Both the position numbers and the translations under genes were made by a program. Of a DNA stretch of 39,121 nt, positions 1 to 8,581 are shown piece by piece. The stretch lies in assembly GCA_902796325.1 (NCBI GenBank), contig CADBOM010000084.1, positions 1 to 39,121 on the forward strand. Direction: 5' to 3'. Origin of the DNA: an uncultured Coriobacteriaceae bacterium (GTDB lineage: Bacteria > Actinomycetota > Coriobacteriia > Coriobacteriales > CADBOM01). Position 1 is the stretch's first letter. The number at the start of each line of letters is the position of its first letter. Under the pieces are notes generated by a model. It had not been told where the DNA came from. It searched no databases and was given only the letters and a program-made list of their open reading frames with translations.

Positions 1-40
1 AATCCGGCTCGAGGCACGCTTGCCGGGAGCCGGATTCTTT
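1..40. terminator. Hairpin terminator at window edge
   Basis: AATCCGGCTC (1-10) is perfectly complementary to GAGCCGGATT (27-36), with a 16-nt loop, and is followed on the plus strand by CTTTTGTG. It could end a plus-strand gene left of the window, the minus-strand SDR gene, or both. The minus-strand tail lies outside the window and cannot be judged. Confidence 0.6.
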
Positions 41-115
41 TGTGTTGCATTTTTTGCGGCAGGTTCTCTGCGTGGCTCTGTAGACCATCGCTTCTCGAGT
101 CTGGCATCATGCCCT

Positions 116-910
116 TTAGCAGCGCAGCATGTAGCCTCCGTCGATAACCGAAATCTCGCCTGTGACCTGCGCTGCAGCAGGGGAGGCCAGGTAGACTGCC
201 AGCGCACCAACCTCAATCGGCTTGCCCTGACGTCCGGTAACCGTTTGGTCCTGGATGTGGTCGGCGAGGAACTGCGGCATATTGGCTCCAAGGTCGGTCT
301 CCGTGTATCCAGGGGCTATGGCGTTTACCCTGATGTCATACTTCGAAAGCTCGGATGCCATGCAGTGGGTGAAGTGGTTTGCCGCGGCCTTGGCCGTGCT
401 GTAAGCGGGCGTGGCGCCTAGATGGTTTACCATGAACCCGGCGTTGGAGGTGATGTTGATGATGCTTCCGCCCTTGCCGGCATCGCGCATGCGCTTTGCC
501 ACCTCGTATGTCATGTGCACGATTCCGTTGAGGTCGGTGTTCAGGACCCTGTACCAGTCGTCCAGGCTCTCGTCCATGTCCACGAGGTCGCCCACAGCGG
601 CAACTCCAGCATTGTTGACCAGAATCTCGAACCCTCCGAAGTCTTCCCATGCCTTTGCAACGGTCTCACGGACGTTCAGCAGGTCGGATACATCGCACGA
701 GTACGCCTCGTATTTTCCGCCGTATTGGCCAAGCTCCTCGATCTTCTCTGCAGCTTTCGCCTGATCGCGGCAGAAGATAGCCACATTTGCGCCCTGATGT
801 GCGAATGCGCTGGCTATGGCTCCTCCCAGGCCCCTGTTGCCTCCGGTTACCAATGCGTTCTTTCCCTCAAGGGAAAACGCCCCATCCATGCTCGTGATCG
901 ACGGAATCAT
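116..910 (-). CDS. SDR-family NAD(P)-dependent oxidoreductase
   Basis: Classical short-chain dehydrogenase/reductase of 264 residues, the usual length. It has the Rossmann nucleotide motif TGGNRGLG (residues 22-29), the structural NNAG (99-102), catalytic Ser155, and Tyr170/Lys174 in a YSTAK motif. The C-terminal GGY is typical of the family. A longer frame runs upstream, but this ATG has an AAGGAGGT ribosome site (918-925) at good spacing, and everything upstream is the tail of rarA in another frame. The ribosome site is made from the last Arg-Arg codons and stop of rarA, and only 5 bp separate the genes, so they are probably co-transcribed and translationally coupled. The substrate cannot be read from sequence; the closest general types are gluconate 5-dehydrogenase or 3-oxoacyl-ACP reductase-like SDRs. 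Cytoplasmic. Confidence 0.88.
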   Translation of the reverse strand: MIPSITSMDGAFSLEGKNALVTGGNRGLGGAIASAFAHQGANVAIFCRDQAKAAEKIEELGQYGGKYEAYSCDVSDLLNVRETVAKAWEDFGGFEILVNNAGVAAVGDLVDMDESLDDWYRVLNTDLNGIVHMTYEVAKRMRDAGKGGSIINITSNAGFMVNHLGATPAYSTAKAAANHFTHCMASELSKYDIRVNAIAPGYTETDLGANMPQFLADHIQDQTVTGRQGKPIEVGALAVYLASPAAAQVTGEISVIDGGYMLRC

Positions 911-915
911 GTTCG

Positions 916-2382
916 CTACCTCCTTGGTTCGGTGCCATGTTTGTGGCCGTTTTGTCTGCGGCTGCTTTTTCCGTGGCCGTCTTGCCTTTGGCCATCTTGC
1001 TTTCGACCGTCTTGTCTGTGGCTGTCTTTCCATTTGATGATCTGGTCGAGCCTGTCCTTATATTTTGCCTCAAGACCCTGCGTTGTTGGCTGGTAATACC
1101 TGGTTCCCTCAAGGGAATCTGGCAGACATTGCATGTTGGTGATCTTCTCGCTTGTGTTGTGCGCGTACTGGTAGCCATCTCCGTACCCGAGGTTCTTCAT
1201 GAGCTTGGTGGGAGCGTTCCTAAGCTGCAGGGGAACTGGTTCGGCAATCTGGGTTAGGGCATCGCGCTTCGCGTGCTCGTATGCCATGTAGAGGGCGTTC
1301 GACTTGGGTGCCAACGAGCAGTACACCACAGCCTCCGTTAGATGGACGGTGCACTCTGGCATGCCGATCATATGGCATGCCTGGAACGCCGCCACCGCCA
1401 CTTGCAGGGCGTGGGGGTCTGCCATGCCAATGTCCTCGCTTGCAAACCTCGTTACCCTACGGGCCACGTAGAGCGGGTCCTCGCCGCCCTCCAGCATCCT
1501 TGCAAGCCAATAGACGGCTGCATCTGGGTCGGAGTTGCGCATCGACTTATGCAGAGCCGAGATGAGGTTGTAGTGCTCCTCCCCGGTCTTGTCGTAGAGC
1601 AGGGATTTCTTGGAGATGCATTGCTCCAGAGCGTCTTCTGTAACCGTGATGGTTGGCTTGCTGGAGTCACCGGCGAGCTTGTCGCCTACGCCGCTTTCTT
1701 CCGGCTCCTGCGCATCGGAATTCAGCACTACCATTTCCAATGTGGAGAGAGCCGACCTCGCATCGCCATTGGCAAAGTTGGCGATGGCCTCCAGCATACT
1801 TGGCTGGATGTCGATGTTTATGTTGCCGAAGCCCTCGGGGCTTTCAATCGCGTGCTCGAGGAGCCTCACGATATCCTTGGTTTCAAGGGCCTTCAGCACG
1901 AAAACCTTGCATCTGGAGAGAAGCGCTCCGTTAACCTCGAACGAGGGGTTCTCGGTCGTGGCGCCGATTAGCACTATGCTTCCCTTTTCAACGAAGGGGA
2001 GGAAGGCGTCCTGCTGTGCCTTGTTGAACCTGTGGATTTCGTCCACGAACACGATGGTCCTGATGCCTTGCAGGCGGTTGACGTCCGCCTGCTTCATGAC
2101 CTCGCGGATTTCCTTGATTCCGCTTGTGACGGCCGAGAAGTTTATGAACCTGGATTGCGTTTGATTGGCGATGATCCTTGCAAGGGTGGTTTTCCCAACA
2201 CCCGGAGGACCCCAGAAGATCATCGAGGATATCTGGTCGTTCTCTATCATGTGGCGCAGGATCTTCCCCTTGCCAACCAAGTGCTCCTGTCCCACGAATT
2301 CGTCGAGGCTCTGGGGCCTGATACGTGCGGCCAAAGGCTGCTGTACGTCCATGTTCCAAAGCATTTGCTGGTCTTGCTGCAT
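916..2382 (-). CDS. rarA: Replication-associated recombination protein A (RarA/MgsA)
   Basis: AAA+ ATPase of the clamp-loader superfamily that acts at stalled replication forks. Walker A GPPGVGKTT is at residues 58-66, Walker B reads IVFVDEIHRF, sensor 1 lies in ATTENPSFEVN, and an arginine-finger region LLSRCK follows. The C-terminal half carries the tetramerisation region (DPDAAVYWLARMLEGGEDP and downstream), ending in the family-typical RYYQPTTQGLEAKYKDRL. The start ATG has GAAGG upstream. At 488 residues it is longer than the usual 420-450, because residues 455-484 are six degenerate five-residue repeats with consensus xRQDG, encoded by a 15-bp tandem repeat (931-1020). The tail is basic, glutamine- and glycine-rich, and probably unstructured. 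The gene runs directly into the SDR gene. Confidence 0.95.
   Translation of the reverse strand: MQQDQQMLWNMDVQQPLAARIRPQSLDEFVGQEHLVGKGKILRHMIENDQISSMIFWGPPGVGKTTLARIIANQTQSRFINFSAVTSGIKEIREVMKQADVNRLQGIRTIVFVDEIHRFNKAQQDAFLPFVEKGSIVLIGATTENPSFEVNGALLSRCKVFVLKALETKDIVRLLEHAIESPEGFGNINIDIQPSMLEAIANFANGDARSALSTLEMVVLNSDAQEPEESGVGDKLAGDSSKPTITVTEDALEQCISKKSLLYDKTGEEHYNLISALHKSMRNSDPDAAVYWLARMLEGGEDPLYVARRVTRFASEDIGMADPHALQVAVAAFQACHMIGMPECTVHLTEAVVYCSLAPKSNALYMAYEHAKRDALTQIAEPVPLQLRNAPTKLMKNLGYGDGYQYAHNTSEKITNMQCLPDSLEGTRYYQPTTQGLEAKYKDRLDQIIKWKDSHRQDGRKQDGQRQDGHGKSSRRQNGHKHGTEPRR
931..1020 (-). repeat. 15-bp coding minisatellite at rarA 3' end, six units
   Basis: Read on the minus strand the units are CACAGACAAGACGGT, CGAAAGCAAGATGGC, CAAAGGCAAGACGGC, CACGGAAAAAGCAGC, CGCAGACAAAACGGC and CACAAACATGGCACC. 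They encode HRQDG, RKQDG, QRQDG, HGKSS, RRQNG and HKHGT. The period stays in frame, so the repeat lengthens the protein. Confidence 0.8.
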
Positions 2383-2578
2383 GATGTGCCTTCGTTTCGA
2401 AAGTAGCGCCCGCTATAAGTTGCGCGCCCTGAAGAATGCTGGTTCTAGTATGTCGCACATTTGGCGATGTGTCTTGCGTTGCTTACCAAACCGACTGCTC
2501 AATATCATTCGCCATTGCCAGGCGTTCACCCACCAGCGCATGTGCCCTTTTGGCGTTAAATTAGCGGATTCCGAATAC

Positions 2579-2594
2579 CCTACCGCTAGGTAGG
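2579..2594. promoter_or_regulatory. Candidate Rrf2-type operator, distal copy
   Basis: Perfect inverted repeat CCTACC-GCTA-GGTAGG. It matches the promoter-overlapping palindrome 76 bp downstream in the pattern CCTACY-N4-RGTAKG. The suf operon encodes an Rrf2-family regulator as its last gene, which makes autoregulation through these sites plausible. Binding is inferred. Confidence 0.45.
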
Positions 2595-2642
2595 AAATAT
2601 CATCCGTTTAGCAACGTCGTTGCCTTCGATTCAAAATAATCA

Positions 2643-2672
2643 TTGCTTTCATATCCTACTAAATAGTATGAA
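2643..2672 (+). promoter_or_regulatory. Candidate suf promoter with overlapping operator
   Basis: TTGCTT (2643-2648), an 18-bp spacer and TATGAA (2667-2672) form a sigma-70-like promoter. The palindrome CCTACT-AAAT-AGTATG (2655-2670) sits in the spacer and on the -10 element, where a bound repressor would block RNA polymerase. Confidence 0.45.
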
Positions 2673-2946
2673 TTAAATCACAGGGTGCTCTGTGCAGTTT
2701 TGCGCAAGGCTGATGTGCATTGATGTGCAACTCGGTGCAAGGCTGGCAAAGTCCATGGGCGCCCTTGGATCTAACGAGGAGAAAGACGGCCGTCGCATTA
2801 GGGCCGGGCAAAATGGCTCTGGGGTCCTGGTGGTTTGGAGGACCACCCGGGCACATGGATTTTAGGCTTGTTGAACGGCGGCCGAGGATAGCGCACTGAG
2901 AATGTGCGCGGAGAAAAAGCAACCGATTAGGAGGGGCGGGACGAAC

Positions 2947-3759
2947 ATGGCTGAAGAACTTCTAACCATATCCGATCTTACTGCTGGAACGGAAGACAAG
3001 ACGATTCTCCACGATGTTAACCTAACCATCGGAAGGGGAGAGAGCCACGTGCTCATGGGCCCGAACGGAACGGGCAAATCCACGCTTGGCCATGTGATCA
3101 TGGGAGACCCCGTGTACAAGGTCGCGAGCGGGAAGATCGTCTTCGATGGAGAGGACATCACTGAGAAAACAGCCGATAAGCGCTCGCTCGCCGGCATCTT
3201 CCTTTCCTATCAGGCACCGGTGGAGGTTCCGGGAGTTCCCCTGTACACGTTCCTTCGCACCATCAGCCAGATGCGTCCCGAGCTCAAGATGACGCCGAAG
3301 AACTTCCGCAAGAGGGTCTCGGAGCTCGCAGCTCAGCTGAGCATCGACGAGGAGTTCCTCGGACGCGACCTCAACGTTGGATTCTCCGGAGGCGAGAAGA
3401 AGAAGATCGAGATGCTGCAGCTTCTGCTTCTGCAGCCGAAGCTCGCCATCCTCGACGAAACCGACTCCGGCCTCGATGTCGATGCCCTCTCGGTGGTATC
3501 CAGGGCCATCTCGAGCTATATGAGCGATTACAACGGATCCATTCTGCTGATTACCCACAACACCAGGATTCTGGAGCACGTCGACGTGGACAAGACCCAC
3601 GTTATGACCCACGGCCACATCGTGGAGACAGGCGATGCAAGCCTGATCGCCACCATCGAGCAGCAGGGCTTCGAGAGCTATGAGAAGGAAGCTGCCGCCG
3701 AGCTGGCCGATGAGGCAGAGGGAGCTCCCGAGGGTGCAGACGCCGTGGCGGAGCACTAG
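2947..3759 (+). CDS. sufC: Fe-S cluster assembly ATPase SufC
   Basis: ABC-type ATPase of the SUF complex. It binds SufB and SufD and powers cluster assembly on the SufBCD scaffold in the cytoplasm. The Walker A motif GPNGTGKST is at residues 38-46, the ABC signature reads GFSGGEKKK, Walker B is LAILDETDSGLD and the H-loop lies in LITHNTR. The 270-residue length is slightly above the usual 250 because of an acidic Ala/Glu-rich C-terminal tail. ATG 2947 was chosen over the upstream ATG at 2902 because AGGAGGGG (2929-2936) sits just before it. It is the first gene of sufCBDSU-rrf2. Confidence 0.97.
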   Translation: MAEELLTISDLTAGTEDKTILHDVNLTIGRGESHVLMGPNGTGKSTLGHVIMGDPVYKVASGKIVFDGEDITEKTADKRSLAGIFLSYQAPVEVPGVPLYTFLRTISQMRPELKMTPKNFRKRVSELAAQLSIDEEFLGRDLNVGFSGGEKKKIEMLQLLLLQPKLAILDETDSGLDVDALSVVSRAISSYMSDYNGSILLITHNTRILEHVDVDKTHVMTHGHIVETGDASLIATIEQQGFESYEKEAAAELADEAEGAPEGADAVAEH

Positions 3760-3780
3760 GAAAGCGTGGAGGCAAGACCG

Positions 3781-5187
3781 ATGTCAAAGACAAAAGTACA
3801 AGATGTCGATCGCTCGATGTACGACTTCATCAAGCCTGAGGAAGGGTACGAGCGATTCGAAGATGGACTTACTCCCGAAATCGTGCGAGCGATTTCGGAG
3901 AAGAAGGACGAGCCAGACTGGATGCTGGAGCTGAGGCTCAAGGGCTTGAAGAAGTACCACGAGATGTCGATGCCGGCTAACTGGGGCCCTTCGATCGAAG
4001 GATTGGATATGGACCACATATCCACCTATGTCTCGCCGAAGACCGAGCAGGCTTCGAGTTGGGATGATGTTCCCGAAGATGTGAAGGACACGTTCGAGAA
4101 GCTGGGAATCCCCGAGGCGGAGCGCTCGTACCTCGCTGGAGTTGGTGCTCAGTACGACTCCGAGCTGGTCTATCACAGCATGCAGGACAGCGCGGCCAAG
4201 CAGGGCGTTGTGTACTCCGGTATCGAAGAGGCGCTGCACGGCCCGTTCGAGGACATGATCCGCGAGCACTTCATGAAGCTCGTTCCAATTACCGACCACA
4301 AGTTCGCAGCCCTTCACGCTGCGGTTTGGAGCGGCGGTTCTTTCGTGTACGTGCCAGAGGGCGTTCAGATGGAGTACCCGCTGCAGAGCTACTTCAGGCT
4401 TAATGCAAAGGGAGCGGGACAGTTCGAGCACACGCTCATCATCGTGGAGCCAGGTGCCAACCTGCACTTCATAGAAGGTTGCTCGGCACCTAAGTACAAC
4501 GTTGCCAACCTGCATGCAGGTTGCGTGGAGCTGTTCGTTGGCAAGGGTGCAAGGCTTCGCTACTCCACCATCGAGAACTGGTCGAAGAACATGTACAACC
4601 TCAACACCAAGCGCTCGAGAATCGAGGAGGATGGCGTTATGGAGTGGGTGTCGGGTTCGTTCGGAAGCCATGTCTCCTACCTTTATCCAACCACAATCTT
4701 GGCTGGCGACCGCTCCTCCTGCGAATTCACTGGAATCACGTTCGCGGGCAAGACCCAGAACCTCGACACTGGCTGCAAGGTCATTCTCAACGGCAAGGAC
4801 ACCAAGGCCTCGGTTTCCACGAAGTCGCTTTCGAAGGACGGCGGAATCTCCACGTTCAGGAGCTCCATCGTGGTTAACAAGCATGCCGAGAACGCGCTTG
4901 CCACGGTTTCGTGCCAGTCGCTCATGATCGACGACATCAGCCGATCCGACACCATCCCGGCAATGGATGTGCGCTGCCAGAGCGCAAGCGTTGGCCACGA
5001 GGCAACGATCGGAAGCATTTCCGACGACACGGTGTTCTACCTCATGAGCCGTGGATGCTCGGAAGACGAGGCTCGCACCATGGTGGTAAACGGATTCGCT
5101 AATCCGATTTCCAAAGAGCTGCCTCTCGAATACGCAGCCGAAATGAACAATCTGATCAAACTCGAGATGGAAGGGGCAATCGGATGA
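3781..5187 (+). CDS. sufB: Fe-S cluster assembly scaffold SufB
   Basis: Scaffold subunit of SufBCD on which nascent Fe-S clusters form, 468 residues. The N-terminal region has the family WMLELRLKGLKKY block, and the C-terminal half is the beta-helix core conserved in SufB. Typical motifs seen are YSTIENWSKNMYNLNTKR, CKVILNGKDTKASVSTKSLS and SVGHEATIGSISDDTVFYLMSRG. The start ATG follows GGAGG (3768-3772). The gap to sufC is about 20 bp, and the stop overlaps the sufD start by 4 bp (ATGA), so translation is probably coupled. Confidence 0.97.
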   Translation: MSKTKVQDVDRSMYDFIKPEEGYERFEDGLTPEIVRAISEKKDEPDWMLELRLKGLKKYHEMSMPANWGPSIEGLDMDHISTYVSPKTEQASSWDDVPEDVKDTFEKLGIPEAERSYLAGVGAQYDSELVYHSMQDSAAKQGVVYSGIEEALHGPFEDMIREHFMKLVPITDHKFAALHAAVWSGGSFVYVPEGVQMEYPLQSYFRLNAKGAGQFEHTLIIVEPGANLHFIEGCSAPKYNVANLHAGCVELFVGKGARLRYSTIENWSKNMYNLNTKRSRIEEDGVMEWVSGSFGSHVSYLYPTTILAGDRSSCEFTGITFAGKTQNLDTGCKVILNGKDTKASVSTKSLSKDGGISTFRSSIVVNKHAENALATVSCQSLMIDDISRSDTIPAMDVRCQSASVGHEATIGSISDDTVFYLMSRGCSEDEARTMVVNGFANPISKELPLEYAAEMNNLIKLEMEGAIG

Positions 5188-6338
5188 CGGAATTCCAAAC
5201 TCTGGAGCACGTCAACGTGCCTCCTGCGCAGACATGGAACTATCTGCACACCAATGTTATAGCAATGAAGGTCCCGGCCCCCGACCAGGTTCGCGCGGAA
5301 TATATGGAGCAAACTTCTCCGGCGGTTACCTGTTTTGCCGCATGTCCTGCTTCGATTGATGCGGTGGAGCAGCTTCCGGAAGAGCTCTTGGCAATCGAGA
5401 CCGGTGTGGGTGACGACGCCAACGAGTGGATTGCCGCGTCTGCAACGGAAACCACGTTGGTAAACGTTCCCGCGGGCACCAACCTCGAGCGCCCGATAGT
5501 AGTGGACCTATCGGGAGACGGAGTGGCCGTAGCCCATACGGGTGTCTCCATCGGCAAGGGCGCGAGGGCCACGATCGTGGTAATCGCAAGCGCCTCCCAC
5601 AAGGTGGAGACGGTGTCGGCTAGTCTCCTCAGGGTCCTCATCGAAGAAGACGCCCATGCCGATATCTTCGAGCTGGTTGCCATGGGTAACCCCAAGCAGC
5701 ATATCGAGGGTGTGGGAATCGAGTGCAGGAAAGACGCGAGTGTGAACATCCAGCAATACGCTCTCTCCGCCCAGACTTCCGCCGTGGGCCTCGCGGCCAA
5801 CCTCGTTGGCGACAGATCGTCGCTCACGCTGTCGCTCCACTACCTGGTGGGTTCTCAGCAAACACTCGACTGCAATCACATCGTGAGGCAGCGCGGTCGC
5901 AACACTCGCTGCGTGATCGATGAGTCTGGAGTGCTTTCCGACAAGGCTACCAAGACCCTCAAGGCCACCATCGACCTCATCAGGGGATGCAAGGGCTCCA
6001 AGGGCCGCGAGCAGGAGACCGTGGTGCTTGCCGGCGACGACGTGGTGAACAAGACGCTCCCCGTGATTCTCTGCGATGAGGAGGAAGTGCAGGGAGACCA
6101 TGGAGCCACGATAGGATCGATGAGCGCGGAGCAGCTGCAGTACCTTCGCAATCGTGGGCTTACCGAGGAGCAGGCAGAGGACCTGTTCAGGCATGCAGTT
6201 GCAGATGGTGCGGTTATTCACGCCCCAACCCCAAAGGCCCGCAAGGTTGCCTTGCAGGCCGTGGCACAGATCTTCGGCAAGGACATTGCGGAAGATCTTG
6301 CAGAAATCGTTCAGCCGAGCTTTGGCTTCGACGAGTAG
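5184..6338 (+). CDS. sufD: Fe-S cluster assembly protein SufD
   Basis: SufB paralogue of 384 residues that pairs with SufB in the SufBCD complex. The C-terminal beta-helix region has the shared motif GDHGATIGSMSAEQLQYLRNRG followed by EEQAEDLFRHA, as in SufB/SufD proteins. The first half is divergent, as is normal for SufD. It starts within the sufB stop (ATGA overlap) and ends 24 bp before sufS. The motif and its place between sufB and sufS make the SufD assignment firm even though the N-terminus is poorly conserved. Confidence 0.93.
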   Translation: MTEFQTLEHVNVPPAQTWNYLHTNVIAMKVPAPDQVRAEYMEQTSPAVTCFAACPASIDAVEQLPEELLAIETGVGDDANEWIAASATETTLVNVPAGTNLERPIVVDLSGDGVAVAHTGVSIGKGARATIVVIASASHKVETVSASLLRVLIEEDAHADIFELVAMGNPKQHIEGVGIECRKDASVNIQQYALSAQTSAVGLAANLVGDRSSLTLSLHYLVGSQQTLDCNHIVRQRGRNTRCVIDESGVLSDKATKTLKATIDLIRGCKGSKGREQETVVLAGDDVVNKTLPVILCDEEEVQGDHGATIGSMSAEQLQYLRNRGLTEEQAEDLFRHAVADGAVIHAPTPKARKVALQAVAQIFGKDIAEDLAEIVQPSFGFDE

Positions 6339-6362
6339 CGAAAGAGCAAAGGAGAATTTCAA

Positions 6363-7643
6363 ATGTCTCAGGATACACAGGGAGAAGCAAAGGCGGTGAA
6401 GGCAAGGGAAGGCACGCTCGATATCGCTGCCAACCCGTTCAAGGCCGATTTCCCGCTTTTGGTAAAGCACCCGGAGCTCACATTCTTGGATAGCGCCGCA
6501 ACGGCTCAGAGGCCGGAGGTTGTGCTGCAGGCCGAGAGAACTTTCTACGAGACCATGAATGCCAACCCGCTTCGTGGGCTCTACAAGCTTTCCGTGGAGG
6601 CCACGCAGGCTATCGCGGATACCCGCAAGCACATCGCCGAATTCATCGGAGCCAGCGATCCCGACGAGGTGATCTTCACCCGCAATGCGTCGGAATCCCT
6701 CAACCTTATCGCGCATTCGCTGGGAGGCTCGATTCTCCGCAAGGGAGACGAGGTTGCCATCACGATAATGGAGCACCATTCGAACCTCATCCCCTGGCAG
6801 CAGATATGCCGCCACGTTGGTGCGACTCTGGTGTACATCAGGCCAGATGCCAATGGCCATATAAGCCAGGAGGAGATAGAGGCCAAGATCGGACCCAAGA
6901 CCAAGATCGTGTCATCGACCCAGCTGTCTAACGTCTTGGGCGTTATTCCGCCGATCAAGGCCATGTCGGACAGGGCTCACGAGGTGGGCGCCTACATGGT
7001 TGTGGACGGGGCTCAGTCCGTGCCGCACATGAGAGTGAACGTGGAAGAGCAGGGCATAGACCTTCTTGCCTTCTCCGCCCACAAGCTTGGCGGACCAATG
7101 GGAATCGGAGTGCTGTGGGGCAAGCGAGACATCCTGGAGAGCATGCCGCCGTTCCTAACCGGTGGAGAGATGATTGACAGCGTAACCGAGGACGATGCCG
7201 TGTGGGCACCAATTCCGGCTAAGTTCGAAGCCGGCACCCAGGATGCCGCTGGAATCTTCGCAACCGATGCCGCCATCTCGTACATCGAGTCGCTCGACCG
7301 CGATGCTCTTGAGAAGCGCGAGCACGAGCTTACGGCATACCTAGCCAAGAGGCTGATGGAGCTCCCGTACGTTACCGTGCTTGGGTCTCAGGATCCGGAG
7401 GATCACCTAGCCGCCGTTTCGTTCAACGTTGGCGATGTCCATCCGCACGACGTGTCCTCGATCCTCGACATGAGCGACGTGGCCATCAGGGCCGGGCATC
7501 ATTGCGCTCAACCGCTGCTCACTTGGATGGGAATCTCGAGCTGCTGCCGCGCTTCGGTGGCTTTCTACAATGACAAGGCGGATATCGACAACCTGATCGA
7601 TGCTCTCGAGAATGTTTGGAAGGTGTTCAACATTGGCGACTGA
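6363..7643 (+). CDS. sufS: Cysteine desulfurase SufS
   Basis: PLP-dependent group II cysteine desulfurase that takes sulfur from cysteine as a persulfide and passes it to SufU, 426 residues. The PLP-binding lysine is Lys241 in FSAHKLGGPMGIG, and the catalytic cysteine is Cys381 in the RAGHHCAQPL motif typical of SufS. The conserved SSCCRASVAFYN block follows. The N-terminus has about 20 extra residues before the family start (FKADFPLL). The ribosome site AAAGGAG precedes the ATG. Its last codons overlap the TTG start of sufU by 11 nt. Confidence 0.97.
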   Translation: MSQDTQGEAKAVKAREGTLDIAANPFKADFPLLVKHPELTFLDSAATAQRPEVVLQAERTFYETMNANPLRGLYKLSVEATQAIADTRKHIAEFIGASDPDEVIFTRNASESLNLIAHSLGGSILRKGDEVAITIMEHHSNLIPWQQICRHVGATLVYIRPDANGHISQEEIEAKIGPKTKIVSSTQLSNVLGVIPPIKAMSDRAHEVGAYMVVDGAQSVPHMRVNVEEQGIDLLAFSAHKLGGPMGIGVLWGKRDILESMPPFLTGGEMIDSVTEDDAVWAPIPAKFEAGTQDAAGIFATDAAISYIESLDRDALEKREHELTAYLAKRLMELPYVTVLGSQDPEDHLAAVSFNVGDVHPHDVSSILDMSDVAIRAGHHCAQPLLTWMGISSCCRASVAFYNDKADIDNLIDALENVWKVFNIGD

Positions 7644-8076
7644 CAATCTTTATAACGCGCAGTTCATGGATCATGTTGCGCACCCGTATTACAAGTACAA
7701 GATGGAGGACGAGACCTACTCCCATCAGGGTGTGAACCCGTCGTGTGGAGACGATCTCACCCTTCAGATCAAGATCGGCGACGATGGCAAGATCGAAGAG
7801 GCTTCGTATCAAGGACATGGATGCGCCATCTCGCAGGCATCCGCCGATATGATGAGCGACCTCATGATCGACAAGACTCCAGAAGAGGCAATGGAGCTCT
7901 GCAAGCTCTTCGGAGATATGGTGCGTGGCGAGCAGAAGGACCCGGAAGAGTTGGATAAGCTCGACGAGGCCTCCATGCTGCAGTCCATTTCGAGAATGCC
8001 GGCTCGCGTTAAGTGTGCCGAGCTTGCATGGCGTACTCTCGAGGAAATATTTAAGGAGCAGGGCATAGCCCATTAG
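7633..8076 (+). CDS. sufU: Sulfur-transfer protein SufU
   Basis: Zinc-dependent sulfurtransferase of the Gram-positive SUF system that accepts persulfide from SufS, 147 residues. The zinc/sulfur site residues are present: Cys38 and Asp40 in NPSCGDD, Cys64 in GHGCAIS and Cys128 in VKCAELAW. The chosen start is TTG 7633, which overlaps the sufS stop and has AAGGTG 7 nt upstream. The open frame continues further upstream within sufS but without family similarity, and the next ATG (7666) would cut into the conserved N-terminal helix. Confidence 0.94.
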   Translation: MATDNLYNAQFMDHVAHPYYKYKMEDETYSHQGVNPSCGDDLTLQIKIGDDGKIEEASYQGHGCAISQASADMMSDLMIDKTPEEAMELCKLFGDMVRGEQKDPEELDKLDEASMLQSISRMPARVKCAELAWRTLEEIFKEQGIAH

Positions 8077-8122
8077 TAGGACACGATGGACCATCGCCTT
8101 ATCTACTGAAAGGAGGCGGGAG

Positions 8123-8581
8123 ATGGCGGGAATTTTCTCTTCTAAGGGACGCTATGCGCTGAGGGCCATGGCAGACCTTGCCGAGCATGATGGATGGGTT
8201 TCGCTTGGAGATATATCCAAGCGTCAGAATATCTCCCGCAAATACCTGGAGCAGGTGATATCGCTCATGCGCAACGCGGGATTCGTGGAGAGCCAGCGTG
8301 GTAAGAGCGGTGGATACAGGCTCACCAAGGATCCGTCTGAATATACCCTCAACGAGATTATGATGGCTGCCGAGGGCGTGAATTCGATAAACCTGTGCAC
8401 CGACTGCACGATCGATGATTCCGACGACCCGATGGAGTGCCCGTATTCCTGTGATTTGGCTGGTGTTTGGCATGACATCGACAGTCTGGCAAGCTCGTAT
8501 CTCACCACCAAGACGCTTGCAGATGTTGCCAACGTTGTGAACGGGGGCAAGGCTGAAGCTGCCGACAACAAGCCAAACTAG
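8123..8581 (+). CDS. Rrf2-family transcriptional regulator (SufR/IscR-like)
   Basis: Winged-helix Rrf2 regulator of 152 residues. The N-terminal recognition region reads SSKGRYALRAMADLA and continues with ISRKYLEQVISLMRNAGFVES and RGKSGGYRL. Four cysteines (Cys92, 95, 106, 110) lie in the segment that binds an Fe-S cluster in IscR-like members, so it probably senses Fe-S status. A strong AAAGGAGG site precedes the ATG. It closes the suf operon, 46 bp after sufU, where many Gram-positive suf operons have the regulator first. The matching palindromes upstream of sufC are its likely targets. Its stop overlaps the converging thioredoxin reductase stop in a shared CTAG. Confidence 0.9.
   Translation: MAGIFSSKGRYALRAMADLAEHDGWVSLGDISKRQNISRKYLEQVISLMRNAGFVESQRGKSGGYRLTKDPSEYTLNEIMMAAEGVNSINLCTDCTIDDSDDPMECPYSCDLAGVWHDIDSLASSYLTTKTLADVANVVNGGKAEAADNKPN

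Larger units (their letters stand above)
2383..2946. other. Intergenic region with suf promoter and long leader
   Basis: This divergent spacer between rarA and sufC has no convincing gene. A minus-strand open frame at 2659-2922 has no ribosome site and no recognisable protein. It holds two related palindromes (2579-2594 and 2655-2670), a probable promoter overlapping the second, and a leader of about 270 nt. The leader contains a 10-bp tandem repeat (TGATGTGCAT/TGATGTGCAA, 2711-2730) and small hairpins, for example GCGCAC-N7-GTGCGC at 2891-2909 just before the sufC ribosome site. Confidence 0.6.

Noticed and set aside
2659-2922. 87-codon minus-strand frame upstream of sufC
   Set aside because: No ribosome site and no recognisable family, and it overlaps the predicted suf promoter and leader.
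5508-6860. 450-codon minus-strand open frame opposite sufD/sufS
   Set aside because: It is an antisense shadow of two clear genes, and the composition is not protein-like.
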